Source of the DNA: Candidatus Opimibacter skivensis | GTDB lineage: Bacteria > Bacteroidota > Bacteroidia > Chitinophagales > Saprospiraceae | Assembly: GCA_016721905.1 (NCBI GenBank) | Contig: JADKHH010000024.1 | Span: forward strand, 104,561-168,560 | Direction: 5' to 3' | Length of the DNA stretch: 64,000 nucleotides | In this document: piece after piece, positions 28,633-36,464 of the stretch | Position numbering within the stretch: position 1 is the first letter of the stretch | Layout of the letters: every line of letters begins with the position of its first letter | Made by a program: the position numbers and the translations under genes | Notes under the pieces: model-generated | Seen by the model: only the letters and a program-made list of their open reading frames with translations | Databases searched by the model: none | Told to the model about the DNA's origin: nothing

Positions 28633-28995
28633 TTCGAATAGGCACCTGACTGTCGCTCAAAACTGTCTGAGCTGCGCGGAAGATTTGTTTCATGTATTAA
28701 CAAGACTCATGGTGTCAAATCAAAGTCAAGAAACAAAGCATGAAAACCGAACAAGCGAGAAAGCAAATAGGGAAAATAAGCTATAGAACTACTCAAAGAG
28801 CGAGTTTTTTGAGCGACTAGATTTTGGTTGGTGAGCTGTAGCACCTGGATGAGGAAAGTAGGTCGAACCATGGTTACTTTTTGGGCAATGCAAAAAGTAA
28901 CACGAATCTCCACACCTAGTAGGCAACGAATTCCCTTCTACAAACCGGCACAAGACTGTCGCGCTATATTGTCCGAGCCGCGCGAGAAAAATCAC
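28633..28995. repeat. T unit plus module A, copy A1 (first of a 363-bp tandem duplication)
   Basis: Bases 28633-28882 are repeated without a difference I can see at 28996-29245, an offset of 363. Within it a helix TTGTTTC / GAAACAA (28685-28691 with 28730-28736) and a terminal hairpin GTTACTTTTT / AAAAAGTAAC (28873-28901) are present. The gap 28198-29288 contains only B, T and A modules and no gene. Confidence 0.85.
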
Positions 28996-29285
28996 TTCGA
29001 ATAGGCACCTGACTGTCGCTCAAAACTGTCTGAGCTGCGCGGAAGATTTGTTTCATGTATTAACAAGACTCATGGTGTCAAATCAAAGTCAAGAAACAAA
29101 GCATGAAAACCGAACAAGCGAGAAAGCAAATAGGGAAAATAAGCTATAGAACTACTCAAAGAGCGAGTTTTTTGAGCGACTAGATTTTGGTTGGTGAGCT
29201 GTAGCACCTGGATGAGGAAAGTAGGTCGAACCATGGTTACTTTTTTAGCAATGAAAAAAGTAACACGTATCCTCCTCGTGCAACG
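28996..29285. repeat. T unit plus module A, copy A2 (second of the tandem duplication)
   Basis: Same as A1 with the terminal hairpin GTTACTTTTTT / AAAAAAGTAAC at 29236-29264. The module ends with a conserved AACACG ... CGTGCAACGA just before the 3' end of serA, so on the minus strand this hairpin lies about 25 bases after the serA stop and may act as its transcript end. Confidence 0.85.
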
Positions 29286-29288
29286 AGA

Positions 29289-30248
29289 TCATTTACTAAA
29301 ATGATCTATAATCAACCCAGCCAACTCTCTCCCCACATTCTCCTGGGCCTCCGCCGTTGACCCACCAATATGCGGTGTCAACGAAACCTTCGGGTGCGTA
29401 AGTATATCCGCCCTTGGTGTAGGCTCTCCAACAAACACATCAAGACCTGCGCCACCGATTTGTCCGGAGTTCAATCCCTCTATCAATGCATCCTCATCAA
29501 AAACACCACCACGCGCTGTATTGATCAGAATCACTCCTTTTTTCAGTATTGATAATTCTTCTTTCCCAATCACCGGCTTGTCAGCTTTTGGAATATGGAT
29601 CGTGATGACATCGGATTGTGTCAACAGATCTGCTATAGCACTCGTCTGTATATCTACTGAAATAGTCTGATCTGACCCATGCACGCTGATCACAATCGTT
29701 GCTTTTTGCACAAACGGATCTGATGCAATTACTTTCATCCCTAACCCTAATGCAATACGCGCTACTTCCTGCCCAATACGTCCAAATCCAATGATTCCCA
29801 TCGTCTTGCCCAGGAGTTCATTCCCTTCACTGCATTGTTTTTTGAGTTTAGCAAATTCAGTATTACCTGTCACCGGCATCGCCCTGTTGGCCAGGTGTAA
29901 TTGACGCATCAATGTAAATGCATGACCAGTTACCAGTTCCGCCACAGACCTCGAAGACGCTGCAGGTGTATTGTAAACGCCTAATCCTTTTCCTCTGGCA
30001 TAGGCAACATCAATATTGTCCATTCCCACACCTCCGCGACCAATGACCCTCAGGTTAGGGCACGCATCAATCAACGGTTGCCGCACCTGTGTAGCACTGC
30101 GCACCGTGATAGCATCAAAGGTTTTTAATTGTTCTTCAAGTTCATCTGCTTTGTAATGCGTCGTCACGACTTCAAAGCCAGCTGCTTCAAGCATAGCCTT
30201 TCCTGTATCATCAATGCCATCATTGGCGAGTATCCTGATCTTGCTCAT
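29289..30248 (-). CDS. serA: D-3-phosphoglycerate dehydrogenase (SerA-type D-2-hydroxyacid dehydrogenase)
   Basis: A 319-residue short-form enzyme without C-terminal ACT domain. RSATQVR and GRGGVGMDNID mark the substrate-binding part. MGIIGFGRIGQEVA is the NAD-binding loop, TARGGVFDEDAL and GAGLDVFVGEPTP follow, and TPHIGGSTAEAQENV holds the catalytic His. It oxidises 3-phosphoglycerate to phosphohydroxypyruvate, the first step of serine synthesis. Without the ACT domain, serine feedback is not expected by the usual route. Family members can use other 2-hydroxyacids, but the AQENVGRELA end is SerA-like. It stands alone between repeat-filled gaps. Confidence 0.9.
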   Translation of the reverse strand: MSKIRILANDGIDDTGKAMLEAAGFEVVTTHYKADELEEQLKTFDAITVRSATQVRQPLIDACPNLRVIGRGGVGMDNIDVAYARGKGLGVYNTPAASSRSVAELVTGHAFTLMRQLHLANRAMPVTGNTEFAKLKKQCSEGNELLGKTMGIIGFGRIGQEVARIALGLGMKVIASDPFVQKATIVISVHGSDQTISVDIQTSAIADLLTQSDVITIHIPKADKPVIGKEELSILKKGVILINTARGGVFDEDALIEGLNSGQIGGAGLDVFVGEPTPRADILTHPKVSLTPHIGGSTAEAQENVGRELAGLIIDHFSK

Positions 30249-30303
30249 GGTATTTTAGTTGAATATTAGTCAATCAATAGAATGCCTGACAAAGATCGCA
30301 TTT

Positions 30304-30603
30304 CTATTTTTCCCCGGACTTCAATTTCTCAATCTCTTTATCCTTCTCCTCAATTTCCCGTTTAAGCCTATCAATCTCTTTGTCCTTAGCCTCAGTCTTA
30401 GCCTCTTCTTTCGCTTGATCCTTCGCCTCTTCAGCCTCTTTCGCCACCGAACGCCCTCCAACGATGCTATGATAGAAATCCTTGATAATCTTCACCCCAT
30501 TCTCCCCCCTGAAATACGCCGCCCCAAAAAAGACCGCAGGTACAAAAAGCACCAGGAAAACGAAAAACCGGGCACACCCGGTGACTTTATATTTTGGTCC
30601 CAT
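30304..30603 (-). CDS. Small membrane protein with C-terminal coiled coil
   Basis: A 99-residue protein with one transmembrane helix near 11-29 (ARFFVFLVLFVPAVFFGAA) and a charged tail: residues 54-99 are Glu/Lys-rich with heptads (KEIDRLKREIEEKDKEIEK), a predicted coiled coil. No known family is recognised. It sits 55 bp upstream of serA on the same strand. Confidence 0.6.
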   Translation of the reverse strand: MGPKYKVTGCARFFVFLVLFVPAVFFGAAYFRGENGVKIIKDFYHSIVGGRSVAKEAEEAKDQAKEEAKTEAKDKEIDRLKREIEEKDKEIEKLKSGEK

Positions 30604-30780
30604 GATTTTACATTTTTATTACAGTCACCAATATACAATCCCATCCATGAATCTAGATTATTTAATCTACGTTCTGTGCCGTTTTACCCCTAAAGGGGAC
30701 CTGCTTTGTTTTAGTTTAAGATTTTACCTCGAATCGGCAGAAGACTGTGACTCGAAATTGACTGAGCCGCTCAATCACGC

Positions 30781-30892
30781 ATTTCGCCCCCGCCCCCTGT
30801 GTTGCGCTGCACTCATCCTCACGCAAGCAAACCCCGGGGAGGCATGATTTTTCGTGCCGATGAGCTTCGAGAGTTACGAGATGGAATTACGA
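30781..30892. repeat. Module B copy 3
   Basis: Same as the copies at 28389 and 33501 (CCCCCTGTGTTGCGCTGCAC, CAAACCCCGGGGAGGC, CGTGCCGATGAGCTTCGAGA). A T-like unit precedes it at about 30727 and another follows at about 30912. The gap 30604-31336 holds only these modules and a short CCCCTAAATGGGGG-type inverted repeat. Confidence 0.8.
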
Positions 30893-31040
30893 TTACATAA
30901 AAAATCACTTCGAATCGGGCACAAGCCTGTCGCTCAAAACTGTCCGAGCTGCGCGAAAGACTGTTTTCCCCCTTGCCCCCTAAATGGGGGTAAAAATCTG
31001 TGCATTAAACGTCAGGTTAATTAATAAAAAATCACATCGA

Positions 31041-31333
31041 ATAAGACACAAGTCTGTCGCGCTAAACTGTCTGAGCCGCGCGACTGCTCTGTTTCAAGCA
31101 AGGACAAGGCACCCGTGTAGTGATCACCTTAAAGAAACAGAACATGAAACACAATTAAGCGTGCCAGCAAACCAGGAAGCTAAGCAAATGCCTCGCTGAA
31201 TAAGCGAGTTTTTAGCGCGACGAGGTTTGGTTGGTGAGCTGTAGGACAGGGCTGAGTGAGAGCAAGTCGAACCATGGTTCTTTTTTCCGGAAAAAAAGAA
31301 CACGAATTCCCGCGCCTCGTGCGCAACGAAATC
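31041..31333. repeat. T unit plus module A, copy A3
   Basis: Contains the helix CTGTTTC / GAAACAG (31089-31095 with 31134-31140), CTCGCT-gaata-AGCGAG-TTTTT (terminator-like) and the terminal hairpin GTTCTTTTTT-ccgg-AAAAAAAGAAC (31277-31301). It ends directly at the 3' end of recG. Confidence 0.85.
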
Positions 31334-31336
31334 CCC

Positions 31337-33448
31337 CTACGATATCCTGGACCAATCCTGCTTATACTTATACTCCGTAGAAAGAAACCTCGCCATCGTC
31401 GCATGCTCCGGCGCCCGAAGCGCCGGATCCCGTGTCAATATCTCTTCCGCAATCATCCTTGCAGTTTTAAGTATCGCCTGATCTTCTACCAGATTTGCAG
31501 CTTTAAATTCAAAAGCCCCGCTCTGTTTGGTACCGGCGATATCACCAGGCCCACGCAGCTTAAGATCAGCCTCCGCGATCACAAATCCATCATTGCTCTT
31601 GCAGATGACATCAAGACGCTCACGGGCTGTCTTTGACAATTTATAACTGGTCATCAGGATGCAATAGGATTGATCTGCACCACGTCCCACACGGCCGCGC
31701 AACTGATGCAATTGCGCTAATCCAAATCGTTCAGCATTTTCAATGATCATCACTGTTGCATTGGGTACATTGACGCCTACCTCAATGACCGTCGTCGAAA
31801 CCATGATCTGCGTTTTCAAATCTTTAAAGCCTTGCATCGCTTCTTCTTTATCCTGCGCCTTCATCCTGCCGTGCACCACAGTGATCTGGTAATCAGGCCG
31901 CGGAAAAATGCCCAGCAATCGCTCGTAGCCATCCTGCAGGTTTTCAAGATCAAGTTTTTCAGACTCCTCGATCAAGGGATAGATGACATATACTTGTCTG
32001 CCTTTTTTGATTTCACTTCGCACAAATTCCATCACCTTCGATCGATGTGCCTCTGTGCGTTGTTGAGTCAACACCGGCTTACGTCCCGGAGGTAATTCAT
32101 CCAGGACCGAAACATCAAGATCACCATACACTGTCAGCGCCAATGTGCGCGGTATAGGCGTTGCCGTCATGACCAATACATGCGGTGGATGCAATGGTGA
32201 CTTGGTCCACATCTGTGCGCGCTGTGCTACACCAAAACGATGTTGCTCATCTGTGATCGCCAATCCCAACGCAGCAAATTCAACCCATTCCATGATGACT
32301 GCATGCGTGCCGATCAGAATGTGTGTCCTGCCTGCTTTTAGTGATTCCAGGATTTCTGCACGTGGGTTACCTGTGATGCTTCCGGATAGAAATGCAATTT
32401 TGATATCAAGCCCTTCCACCAGTTCGCTGATGGATTTGTAATGTTGCATCGCCAGTACTTCAGTAGGCGCCATGAGGACCGATTGGAATCCATTGTCAGC
32501 GGCAAGCAACATACACATGAGCGCTACAATGGTCTTGCCACTGCCTACATCTCCCTGCAGTAAACGATTCATCTGGTGACCCGAACCCATGTCCTTCCTG
32601 ATTTCACGCATCACTCTTTTTTGCGCTTCGGTCAGCGAGAAGGGTAGGTGTTTTGTATAAAAAGTATTGAAGACATGACCTACTTCGCCAAATACAAATC
32701 CTTTGACTGTTTCTTCTCTTTTAACTTTGGCGCGCAGCAACATTAGCTGCAGGAAAAAGAGTTCTTCAAATTTCATCCGGTTTCTCGCTTTCGTCAGTTC
32801 TTCCTGCGAATTCGGAAAGTGTATTTTTTTAAGCGTATCAAACCGGCTATAAAACCTGAGTTTTGAAATGATTGGCTCAGGCAAGTTTTCTGGTATATCG
32901 TGTGGTCTGAGCTGGATGATCAATTGTTTTACAATCTTTCGCCGCCCTTTACTGTCCAGACCACGGACTACTAATTTTTCGGAACTGCTGTAAACCGGCT
33001 CAAGTCCGGTGGAGACTGTTTCCTGAGATAGCTCTTCGATTTCCGGATGTACGATATTGTATTTTCCTCTGAAGTCCTGCAGTTTTCCATAGATCAGGTA
33101 TGGTTTCCCCAGGATGATCCACTGATCTATGTCTTTTGCGCGTTGAAACCAAAGTATCTCCAGTTCACCGGTACTATCTTCAAAAGTAGCGATGAGCCGT
33201 TTTTTAGGCCCTGTGCCTTCGATACGTTTATCAGTGAATTTCCCTTTCAGTTGCACAGGCTCCATCGAAGTCTTTGCAATCCTGATGGTCGAGATTTCCG
33301 ATTTATCTATATACCGGAATGGCAGGTCCCACAGCAGGTCACCAATCCTGTGTATGCCCAGTTCCTTGCGTAGCAACTCACCCCTGACAGGGCCCACGCC
33401 CTTCATGTATTCAATTGGTTGAGTTAAAATAGAATCCCCCTGGAACAC
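31337..33448 (-). CDS. recG: ATP-dependent DNA helicase RecG
   Basis: A 703-residue branch-migration helicase of normal length. The N-terminal wedge/OB region (to about residue 270) precedes helicase motifs: I LLQGDVGSGKT, II TDEQHRFG (DEQH, the RecG form), III TATPIPRT, IV VVHGRMKAQDKEE, V TTVIEVGVNVPNATV, VI QLRGRVGRG. RecG remodels stalled forks and Holliday junctions. It has no close operon partner: on both sides lie long repeat modules (31041-31333 and 33501-34096). The nearest A module touches its stop codon and may provide its 3' end. Confidence 0.97.
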   Translation of the reverse strand: MFQGDSILTQPIEYMKGVGPVRGELLRKELGIHRIGDLLWDLPFRYIDKSEISTIRIAKTSMEPVQLKGKFTDKRIEGTGPKKRLIATFEDSTGELEILWFQRAKDIDQWIILGKPYLIYGKLQDFRGKYNIVHPEIEELSQETVSTGLEPVYSSSEKLVVRGLDSKGRRKIVKQLIIQLRPHDIPENLPEPIISKLRFYSRFDTLKKIHFPNSQEELTKARNRMKFEELFFLQLMLLRAKVKREETVKGFVFGEVGHVFNTFYTKHLPFSLTEAQKRVMREIRKDMGSGHQMNRLLQGDVGSGKTIVALMCMLLAADNGFQSVLMAPTEVLAMQHYKSISELVEGLDIKIAFLSGSITGNPRAEILESLKAGRTHILIGTHAVIMEWVEFAALGLAITDEQHRFGVAQRAQMWTKSPLHPPHVLVMTATPIPRTLALTVYGDLDVSVLDELPPGRKPVLTQQRTEAHRSKVMEFVRSEIKKGRQVYVIYPLIEESEKLDLENLQDGYERLLGIFPRPDYQITVVHGRMKAQDKEEAMQGFKDLKTQIMVSTTVIEVGVNVPNATVMIIENAERFGLAQLHQLRGRVGRGADQSYCILMTSYKLSKTARERLDVICKSNDGFVIAEADLKLRGPGDIAGTKQSGAFEFKAANLVEDQAILKTARMIAEEILTRDPALRAPEHATMARFLSTEYKYKQDWSRIS

Positions 33449-33500
33449 GCTGCATTGATTTCTGAGACGGGAAAGATAAGGGAAGGATTAATACTGCACC

Positions 33501-33612
33501 TATTTCGCCCCCGCCCCCTGTGTTGCGCTGCACTCTCTCTCACGCAAGCAAACCCCGGGGAGGCATGATTTTTCGTGCCGATGAGCTTCGAGAACGAAAT
33601 GGAATATTGATT
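33501..33612. repeat. Module B copy 4
   Basis: Same core as other B copies. It starts about 50 bp upstream of the recG start codon and is followed at once by the 57-bp tandem array. The gap 33449-34475 is entirely B, T and A modules. Confidence 0.8.
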
Positions 33613-33624
33613 ACAAGAATAAAA

Positions 33625-33850
33625 TCTCCTTGAATCGGCACTCTCACGTCGCGCTAAACTGTCCGAGCCGATCGATTAAAATCACTTTGAATCGGCACCA
33701 GACTGTCGCGCTAAATTGTCCTAGCTGCTCGATCATAATTACCCCGAATAGGTACAAGATTGTCGCCCTAAATTGTCCGAGCCGCTCGATCATAATCACC
33801 TCGAATAGGGACAAGGCTGTCGCGCTAAATTGTCCGAGCCGTACAATTGC
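33625..33850. repeat. Four tandem T units with exact 57-bp period
   Basis: The word GAAT(A/C)GG occurs at 33632, 33689, 33746 and 33803, 57 bases apart each time. Every unit continues with a TGTCGCGCTAAATTGTC-like segment, then CGAGCCGCTCGATC. Because 57 is a multiple of three, a spurious repeat peptide (LNCPSRSI) appears on the plus strand. Confidence 0.85.
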
Positions 33851-33851
33851 C

Positions 33852-34096
33852 CTGTTTCATGCAATAACAAGACTCTGCCGTGCAAATCAAATGATAGAAA
33901 CAGCGCATGAAACGCATCTAAGCGAGCCAGCAAACCAGGAGCCTAAGTAAATGCACGTCTGAATAAGCGAGTTTTTAGCGCGACGAGGTTTGGTTGGTGA
34001 GCTGTAGGACAGGGCTGAGCGAGAGCAAGTCGAACCATGGTTCTTTTTTCCGGAAAAAAAGAACACGTATTCCCACGTCTCGCGTGCAACGAAATC
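33852..34096. repeat. Module A copy A4
   Basis: Helix CTGTTTC / GAAACAG at 33852-33858 with 33897-33903, extended by ATGC / GCAT. The terminal hairpin GTTCTTTTTT-ccgg-AAAAAAAGAAC is at 34040-34064. About 90 % of the bases between agree with A3. Confidence 0.85.
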
Positions 34097-34149
34097 ATCT
34101 CCTCGAATAGGCACCCTCCCGTTGTGCAAAACTTTTCAATCTGTTTGAG

Positions 34150-34439
34150 CAAAATCAATTCGAATAGGTACAGGACTGTGACCCAAAATTGTTTGAGCTG
34201 CACAAGCACCTATTTCAGTTACAATCAAGTCTCTATAAGGTATTAATCAAACTCAAGAAATAGGATAATGGAACGCAACAAAGCCCGCAGGCAAACGAGG
34301 CACCAAAGCAATTACCCGAATGAATAAGCGAGTTTTTAGCGCGACGAGGTTTGGGGGGGGAGGGGGGTTGGGGGGGGGGGGTGGTTCTTTTTTCCGGAAA
34401 AAAAGAACACGTATTCCTACGTCTCGTGTGCAACGAAAT
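34150..34439. repeat. T unit plus module A, copy A5, with G-only segment at 34353-34382
   Basis: Helix CTATTTC / GAAATAG at 34210-34216 with 34257-34263 (both bases of one pair changed relative to A3/A4). The terminal hairpin is at 34384-34408. Between GACGAGGTTT and GGTTCTTTTTT the other copies have a 47-base segment; here there are 30 bases, nearly all G. This is likely a consensus error. Confidence 0.8.
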
Positions 34440-34475
34440 ATTAACCTTACTTTTACACCACGTAGAAGCAAGATC

Positions 34476-34850
34476 ATGGAGACAAAGCGGCAAAAGCAGA
34501 TAAATGAACTCTTAAGGAGACAATTTAGTATGGTCCTCCTGGATGAAGGAACCTACATCTATGACAGAGCCATGGTCACGGTCACTCGTGTTGTGGTCTC
34601 CCCTGATCTACAGAGCGCCAAGGTTTATCTCTCCGTTTTCAATACTGAGAATAAAATGGAAGTCATGGCTGCCATGGATGAAAACATCCACCGGCTTCGT
34701 CACGCCCTCGCAGGTAAGGTTGGAAAGCAACTGCGCAAAATACCCGAGCTGAAGTTTTTCCTCGATGATTCCCTCGATGAGTTTTTCCGCATGGACCAGA
34801 TTCTCACCAAGCTCCGCGCCGAAAACCAAATGGGCACGGAGGAAGAATAA
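34476..34850 (+). CDS. rbfA: 30S ribosome-binding factor RbfA
   Basis: About 124 residues from ATG at 34476 (METKRQKQINELLRRQFSMVL). A longer frame running upstream to 34320 crosses the repeat and its G-run and is rejected as a start. The RbfA KH-like core is visible: VTVTRVVVSPDLQSAKVYLSVF, MDENIHRLRHALAGKVGKQLRKIPELKFFLDDSLD. It binds the 30S subunit and assists 16S rRNA 5'-end maturation, mostly in the cold. Length is normal for the family. It ends in a 64-bp perfect palindrome. Confidence 0.93.
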   Translation: METKRQKQINELLRRQFSMVLLDEGTYIYDRAMVTVTRVVVSPDLQSAKVYLSVFNTENKMEVMAAMDENIHRLRHALAGKVGKQLRKIPELKFFLDDSLDEFFRMDQILTKLRAENQMGTEEE

Positions 34851-34914
34851 GCAAAGAAAAAATATGAAGTACGGACAGGACGCGTCCTGTCCGTACTTCA
34901 TATTTTTTCTTTGC
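34851..34914. terminator. Perfect 64-bp palindrome between convergent genes (bidirectional terminator; shares core with 1624-1667)
   Basis: Starting with the base after the rbfA stop codon, GCAAAGAAAAAATATGAA plus GTACGGACAGGACG is mirrored exactly around ACGCGT. The A-rich outer arm gives a U-run on either strand. The inner 28 bp equal those at 1624-1667; the outer arms differ. Confidence 0.75.
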
Positions 34915-34922
34915 CACTAGGC

Positions 34923-36410
34923 TTATATGCCCCTTTCCACGCTCACCTTCCTCGCCAGATCATGCGGAATATTAATCCTCTCCGCATTCACCAGCAAGAT
35001 CATTTCACCTCCGGTTGAGGCTACTTCAAATTCATCACCAGGACCAAGACCAAGACTCCATAGCCTGTAAGTTATTTCAGCTCCTGGTTGTCGCCGGGAA
35101 ATCATTGCCTTTTCAGCAGGTTTTAATTGGTGCATAGCAAATACAGGCGTTGTCACTTTACTCGGAATAGGGGAGCCGTGTGGATCAAGTGCCGGATAAC
35201 CAAGTTGTTTGTCTACTTCATCTACTTGCGCTGAAGTCAGGATGTGTTCATAGTGTTCCGCTTCTGCATGGATGTGCTCCACATCCACACCCATTTCCTG
35301 CACCAGATAGCTTTCCCATAATCGGTGTGCGCGAACCAGGTTATTGGCTTGTTCTTTTCCGGACTCGGTCAATTGAAACATATCATTTCCTTGTTGAATG
35401 ACAAGCTTGCGTTGCATCAGTGAACTTAAAAACTGATTGAGCTGCTGGGTAGATACTTCAATTTTAGCCTGCAAAGTTTTTAGAGCAACTGGATTACCAA
35501 GTGAAATTTTAAATACCTCCTTCAGGATGTCTTCTGATTTTATCTTTCGTTCCTGATGACGGCGACGTAACCATTTGGCCACCAACCCCTGGTCTGGTGA
35601 AAAGAATGCAGCCAAAAGGTAAATGCCCGTTGCAGTGACCGCTATAGAAGGGCCGGGAGGCATCTCATACCAGACCGACAAAGCAAGACCAGAAAGACTG
35701 CTGAAAAAGCCAATGACACCTGATAAAAAGAGGACTTTTGGCAAGCGGTTTGCCAGCAATAATGCTGTAGAAGCCGGGGTAATCAACATCGCCACCACCA
35801 GAATGACCCCAACAGTCTGCATCGCAGCGACAACAGAAAACGATAGCAATAACATCAGGTAATAATGCATCAGCTTGACAGGAATACCCATCGTGGCAGC
35901 GATCGTTGGCTGAAAGGTGGAAGCAAAGAGATAGCGATAGAAAACAATGATACTGAGTATAACCATCACCATCACGATGCCTGTCATCATGAGATCCTGA
36001 TCGCCGACGCCTAATACATTTCCAAATAAAAAATCCTTGAGATCAAGATGCACTCCGGTTTTGGATATTGCTGAAATACCGATAACTCCGATGGAGAACA
36101 TGGCCGTGAAGACAATACCAATGACCGCATCGTTTTTCGTCTTTGTGTTTTGTTGTATCCACGTCATCGCAACGGCAAAGAGCAAGCCTGCAATTACAGT
36201 TCCAAAGAAAAACCCGATTGTGTTGTACCCGAAAAAGATAAAGGCCACGAAGACGCCAGGCAGAATAGCGTGCGACAATGCATCCCCGATGAGGGACATG
36301 TTTCTAAGGACGATAAATGCTCCCAGAATGCCACAAGTGACACCCACCATGGTAGAGGCCAATAATGCTCTCAGCGCCCAGGGTTCCTGTATGATTTGCC
36401 ATAAATCCAT
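34923..36410 (-). CDS. Metal ABC transporter permease (ABC-3) fused to a DtxR-type metal-dependent repressor
   Basis: A 495-residue fusion. Residues 1 to about 280 are an ABC-3 family permease with eight or so hydrophobic helices (VGVTCGILGAFIVLRNMSLIG, DALSHAILPGV as the family signature). From about 290 on follows a DtxR/MntR-like regulator: a winged-helix part (LNQFLSSLMQRKLVIQQGN), a metal-binding and dimerisation helix (HIHAEAEHYEHILT, with DPHGSPIPSK), and a C-terminal SH3/FeoA-like domain. The same architecture is known for chlamydial YtgCR, where the repressor half is released by cleavage. Neither the ATPase nor the binding protein is adjacent. A DtxR-like inverted repeat lies just upstream, so autoregulation by iron or manganese is plausible. 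Confidence 0.88.
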   Translation of the reverse strand: MDLWQIIQEPWALRALLASTMVGVTCGILGAFIVLRNMSLIGDALSHAILPGVFVAFIFFGYNTIGFFFGTVIAGLLFAVAMTWIQQNTKTKNDAVIGIVFTAMFSIGVIGISAISKTGVHLDLKDFLFGNVLGVGDQDLMMTGIVMVMVILSIIVFYRYLFASTFQPTIAATMGIPVKLMHYYLMLLLSFSVVAAMQTVGVILVVAMLITPASTALLLANRLPKVLFLSGVIGFFSSLSGLALSVWYEMPPGPSIAVTATGIYLLAAFFSPDQGLVAKWLRRRHQERKIKSEDILKEVFKISLGNPVALKTLQAKIEVSTQQLNQFLSSLMQRKLVIQQGNDMFQLTESGKEQANNLVRAHRLWESYLVQEMGVDVEHIHAEAEHYEHILTSAQVDEVDKQLGYPALDPHGSPIPSKVTTPVFAMHQLKPAEKAMISRRQPGAEITYRLWSLGLGPGDEFEVASTGGEMILLVNAERINIPHDLARKVSVERGI

Positions 36411-36446
36411 AAGGCAAAGATAATATTTTAAGTAATCAAAAAATAA

Positions 36447-36464
36447 ATTTAGACAAATCTAAAT
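36447..36464. promoter_or_regulatory. Candidate DtxR/MntR operator (ATTTAGA-CAAA-TCTAAAT)
   Basis: Perfect 7-bp half-sites separated by four bases, about 37 bp upstream of the permease-DtxR gene and touching the ppx stop codon. It resembles known metal-repressor boxes (TTTAGNNNNNNCTAAA type). Whether the fused DtxR domain binds it is inference. Confidence 0.55.

Noticed and set aside
31180..31404. Minus-strand frames in the A modules (MVRLALTQPCPTAHQP)
   Set aside because: Similar peptides occur in A3 and A4 but not in A1 or A5, and the bases covary as helices instead of as codons.
33625..33850. Possible CRISPR array (regular repeat spacing)
   Set aside because: The 57-bp units are repeats over their full length; there are no unique spacers and no cas genes nearby.
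33630..33950. 106-residue plus-strand frame with LNCPSRSI repeats
   Set aside because: The 57-bp tandem unit is a multiple of three, which keeps the frame open; other T units are not open and no start signal or family is visible.
34320..34475. N-terminal extension of rbfA
   Set aside because: It runs through a repeat and its G-only segment; RbfA proteins begin close to the Met at 34476.
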